The position numbers and the translations under genes were made by a program. Of a DNA stretch of 8,843 bases, positions 7,194-8,843 are shown piece by piece. Numbering within the stretch: position 1 is the first letter of the stretch; each line of letters begins with the position of its first letter. The notes below the pieces were generated by a model, which did no database searches, was not told the DNA's origin, and was given only the letters and a program-made list of their open reading frames with translations. Location of the stretch: contig JAAYBY010000283.1 in NCBI GenBank assembly GCA_012729935.1, positions 1 through 8,843 of the forward strand. Reading direction: 5' to 3'. Origin of the DNA: Clostridiaceae bacterium (lineage in GTDB: Bacteria; Bacillota; Clostridia; Saccharofermentanales; UBA5734).

Positions 7194-8114
7194 TTACTTG
7201 AAATTCGGTCCGAAGACACGGTCAGTCAGTGCTTTGGCGGCATTATATCCCATTGACTTCTGGCGGAAATTGATGGCAGCAACTTCGACAATTATCGCAA
7301 GATTTCGACCGGGACGGACCGGTATCGTGATAGACGGTACGGAGATGCCAAGTATATCCGTGGTTTCTTCATGGACGCCCAGACGCTCGTATTGTTTTTT
7401 CTCATCCCACAATTCCAGATTGATCACAAAATGGATGTTCTCCTGCATTTTGACGGATGAAACACCATATAATTCCTTGACGTCGAGAATACCGATACCA
7501 CGGATCTCAATCAGATGGCGGATGATTTCAGGTGCGCGCCCGAGCAGCGTTGTATCCGAAACACGCCGGATTTCAACCAGATCATCGGCGATCAGACGAT
7601 GTCCACGTTTGACAACTTCGAGCGCTGTCTCTGATTTACCGACGCCGCTCTCACCAAGGATCAGGATGCCTTCGCCATAGACTTCGATTAGAACGCCGTG
7701 CATCGACGTCCTGGGCGCGAGTTCCACGTTGAGGAATTTGACGAGCGAACTAATAAATTGAGCGGTTATCTGTTCGGTCCTCAGAACCGGAATCGAGTAC
7801 TTCTGTGCGCATCTGATCAGTTCGGGTGACGCCTCGTGGTTCCGCGTCAGAATCAGACAGGGAATCCCTTTTTCAAAAAGGGCATCCAGCCGGGCCAGAC
7901 GATCTTCGGATGACAATCGTGACAGAAAGGCCGTCTCCATGTTTCCGAAGACCTGAATCCGATCAGCACCGAAATGGTCGAAATAGCCGGCCAGCTGTAA
8001 GCCCGGGCGAGTGACGTCCGCCACGGACACCACAATATCTTCGAAACGGCCGTAATCTGCGACAATTTCCAGATTGAATTCCTGAACGATCGTTTTTAAA
8101 TTCAAAGGCGCCAT
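7194..8114 (-). CDS. hprK: HPr kinase/phosphorylase HprK
   Basis: This 306-residue enzyme phosphorylates and dephosphorylates Ser46 of HPr, the switch for CcpA-dependent catabolite repression and PTS control in Firmicutes. The N-terminal domain covers about residues 1-130. The C-terminal kinase domain has H139 in SMHGV, the Walker A loop GESGVGKS (154-161, K160), acidic D177-D178 in IADDLVEI, the HprK signature EIRGIGILDVKELYG (203-217) and the VRPGRN loop (266-271). An in-frame ATG at 8129 would add five residues, but GGAGG at 8120-8124 overlaps the sequence just after that ATG and is correctly placed for ATG 8114. Numbering from 8114 also brings H139, K160 and D177-D178 into line with the positions known for the family. 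It is the first gene of the operon, nine bases before murB. No HPr or Crh gene is in the window. Confidence 0.97.
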   Translation of the reverse strand: MAPLNLKTIVQEFNLEIVADYGRFEDIVVSVADVTRPGLQLAGYFDHFGADRIQVFGNMETAFLSRLSSEDRLARLDALFEKGIPCLILTRNHEASPELIRCAQKYSIPVLRTEQITAQFISSLVKFLNVELAPRTSMHGVLIEVYGEGILILGESGVGKSETALEVVKRGHRLIADDLVEIRRVSDTTLLGRAPEIIRHLIEIRGIGILDVKELYGVSSVKMQENIHFVINLELWDEKKQYERLGVHEETTDILGISVPSITIPVRPGRNLAIIVEVAAINFRQKSMGYNAAKALTDRVFGPNFK

Positions 8115-8119
8115 GGTTA

Positions 8120-8124
8120 CCTCC
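8120..8124 (-). promoter_or_regulatory. Ribosome binding site that fixes the hprK start
   Basis: GGAGG on the minus strand lies five bases before ATG 8114. It is only two bases after the alternative in-frame ATG 8129, so that upstream codon cannot use it. Confidence 0.8.
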
Positions 8125-8135
8125 GGCATCTGTTT

Positions 8136-8150
8136 GATGGCTAAGCCATC
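8136..8150 (-). repeat. Short hairpin in the hprK leader
   Basis: GATGGC (8145-8150 on the complement) TTA GCCATC forms a perfect 6-base stem with a three-base loop on the minus strand, about 12 bases before the hprK ribosome site. With the predicted TSS near 8220 it would lie in the 5' untranslated leader. No T-run follows, so it is not a terminator. It could affect mRNA stability or ribosome access, which is inference. Confidence 0.4.
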
Positions 8151-8226
8151 CTTGCTTATTGACGGCCGGCCTCCGGTGTGGTTGAAAACCGACTGTATAA
8201 ATAATGAAAAGTCCTTCAGTGACTTT

Positions 8227-8255
8227 ATTATAATCGATCACGGTCAAAAACAAAA
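8227..8255 (-). promoter_or_regulatory. Probable promoter of the hprK-murB-rapZ-glmR-whiA-trmL operon
   Basis: A consensus TATAAT lies at 8227-8232 on the minus strand. At 17 bases upstream the -35 region is TTTTGT (8250-8255), a poor match to TTGACA. A better TTGACC lies too close, only nine bases from the -10. The site is downstream of the tRNA terminator and about 110 bases before hprK, so it is in the right place. The start would be near 8220. A weak -35 suggests an activator or moderate strength. Confidence 0.45.
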
Positions 8256-8262
8256 TGAACCA

Positions 8263-8275
8263 GGCGCTAACCGCC
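8263..8275 (-). repeat. Small GC-rich inverted repeat upstream of hprK promoter
   Basis: On the minus strand GGCG, loop GTTAG, CGCC forms a 4-base stem. It is followed by TGGTTCATTTTGTTTTTG, so it is a marginal candidate for a back-up terminator after the tRNA gene. The stem is too short to be convincing. Confidence 0.25.
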
Positions 8276-8300
8276 CGGTACGGTTTATCTTAACGTACCG
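8276..8300. repeat. Perfect 7-base inverted repeat CGGTACG-N11-CGTACCG
   Basis: CGGTACG at 8276-8282 and CGTACCG at 8294-8300 are perfect inverted arms with an 11-base AT-rich spacer. The dyad lies between the tRNA terminator and the putative hprK promoter, centred about 57 bases upstream of its -10 hexamer. That position fits a binding site for a dimeric regulator, but no known operator was recognised. Confidence 0.45.
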
Positions 8301-8329
8301 CATAAGAAAAGCCGGCCTGCAGCCGGCTT
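8301..8329 (-). terminator. Intrinsic terminator of the tRNA-Gly gene
   Basis: On the minus strand AAGCCGGC (8329-8322), loop TGCAG and GCCGGCTT (8316-8309) form a perfect 8-base GC-rich stem, followed by TTTTCTTATG with the T-run overlapping the stem end. It begins three bases after the encoded CCA of the tRNA. On the plus strand no T-run follows, so it works in one direction. Confidence 0.9.
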
Positions 8330-8331
8330 GC

Positions 8332-8406
8332 TGGAGCGGGATACGAGATTCGGACTCGCGACTTTCACCTTGGCAAGGTGACACTCTACCACTGAGTTAA
8401 TCCCGC
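8332..8406 (-). tRNA. tRNA-Gly (anticodon GCC)
   Basis: The 75-base gene folds into a full cloverleaf. The acceptor stem GCGGGAT pairs with ATCCCGC at all seven positions. The D arm has ACTCAGTGGTAGAGT, the anticodon arm is TCACC-TTGCCAA-GGTGA with anticodon GCC at 8374-8372, and the T arm is GCGAG-TTCGAAT-CTCGT. The discriminator base is T, as usual for bacterial tRNA-Gly, and the CCA end is encoded in the DNA. The GCC anticodon reads GGC and GGU. It is a single-gene unit with its own promoter and terminator, so its level is set separately from the flanking protein genes. Confidence 0.98.
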
Positions 8407-8418
8407 GCGCGTATTGAT

Positions 8419-8448
8419 ATTATAGGAAAGATTCCCACAGGCTGTCAA
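8419..8448 (-). promoter_or_regulatory. Consensus promoter of tRNA-Gly
   Basis: TTGACA (8448-8443) and TATAAT (8424-8419) both match the housekeeping sigma factor consensus exactly, with an 18-base spacer. Transcription would begin near 8412, about six bases before the mature tRNA 5' end, followed by a GC-rich ACGCGC stretch. Such a strong promoter suits a stable RNA gene. Confidence 0.93.
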
Positions 8449-8502
8449 CACCAGCAACGCGGATTGCCTCTAAGCAAATTTCTGTCTGATCACGTTTCCA
8501 GC

Positions 8503-8843
8503 TTATCCGGAAAAACGCAGAAGAAAGAGCAGCACGGTCTGGGCCATTTTCAGAAATTCAGCGCAGTCCAGACGTTCATCAACCTGATGTGCACCACCCG
8601 TTTCAGCAAAATGACCGCCGACGCCATAATTGAAGACATCACCTTTGCCATAATAATAAAACATCGGCAAATCAGACAGGTTATGTCCCCTCACCGGTGC
8701 CGGATTCCCGGTAACCGCTTCAATACAATCATTAAACAGCTCAGCAGCCGGTATGGGATGATCAGGTGTAACCGGCAGAAAATAGCGGGACGTGTGCTTG
8801 ACCGGTGTCATATCAACATCCAGACGATCCATGTCCGGCTTGA
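8503..8843 (-). CDS. M20-family metallopeptidase, C-terminal part only
   Basis: Only the last 112 residues are in the window. The frame is open to the right edge, so the first Met seen here (8832) is internal and not the start. The visible part ends the catalytic domain of an M20 peptidase: GHNLSDLPMFYYYGKGDVFN, a Gly-rich turn (YGVGGHF), then GGAHQVDERLDCAEFLKMAQ, where the His before QVDE is the likely last metal ligand. This ending (a xxDE turn followed by a long helix) resembles the ArgE/DapE/dipeptidase branch more than the PepT-like enzyme at the left of the window. The substrate cannot be told from this end. The stop is 96 bases before the tRNA-Gly gene, and I see no terminator hairpin between them. 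Confidence 0.85.
   Translation of the reverse strand, partial: KPDMDRLDVDMTPVKHTSRYFLPVTPDHPIPAAELFNDCIEAVTGNPAPVRGHNLSDLPMFYYYGKGDVFNYGVGGHFAETGGAHQVDERLDCAEFLKMAQTVLLFLLRFSG

Noticed and set aside
7963..8253. A 96-codon minus-strand frame over the hprK leader and start
   Set aside because: It runs out of frame into hprK, lacks a ribosome site at its ATG and its predicted start lies above the likely transcription start.
8407..8502. Terminator for the right-edge M20 peptidase
   Set aside because: Only a 4-base TTGC/GCAA pairing was found, without a T-run; the tract is explained mainly by the tRNA promoter.

Overview
The window looks like a core chromosomal segment of a Gram-positive bacterium of the Firmicutes, most likely Clostridia, with roughly balanced base composition. 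The evidence is the conserved cluster hprK-murB-rapZ-glmR-whiA, strong purine-rich Shine-Dalgarno sites (AAGGAGG type) and a Gram-positive type MurB. The genus cannot be told from the sequence. Every gene is on the minus strand, so transcription runs from the right edge to the left. I see no insertion sequence, phage, CRISPR array or plasmid signature.

Reading in transcription order: the right edge (8843-8503) holds the C-terminal end of an M20-family metallopeptidase. Next is a stand-alone tRNA-Gly(GCC) gene (8406-8332), with a promoter whose -35 and -10 hexamers both match consensus (8448-8419) and a strong intrinsic terminator (8329-8301). A leader of about 186 bases follows (8300-8115), with three short inverted repeats and a probable promoter. 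It opens the main operon: hprK (8114-7194), murB (7184-6246), rapZ (6202-5297), glmR/yvcK (5267-4185), whiA (4188-3274) and trmL (3277-2768). Spacings are 9, 43 and 29 bases, then two ATGA overlaps, so co-transcription is very likely. After a 163-base gap come a PepT-like M20 peptidase (2604-1492) and, 25 bases further on, a membrane-anchored beta-propeller protein (1466 to beyond base 1).

The central operon links carbon status to cell-wall precursor supply and growth. HPr kinase sets the phosphorylation of HPr, MurB makes UDP-N-acetylmuramate from UDP-GlcNAc-enolpyruvate, RapZ and GlmR belong to families that tune amino-sugar flux toward UDP-GlcNAc, and WhiA is a division and growth-linked DNA-binding protein. 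TrmL modifies the wobble base of tRNA-Leu. The peptidase and propeller protein at the left look like a separate or weakly linked unit.

Most of the window is ordinary and well understood. The least explained parts are the surface propeller protein of unknown function, the five-glycine codon repeat in the active-site region of the PepT-like peptidase, and the inverted repeats before hprK. I found no convincing sign of a new multi-gene system.
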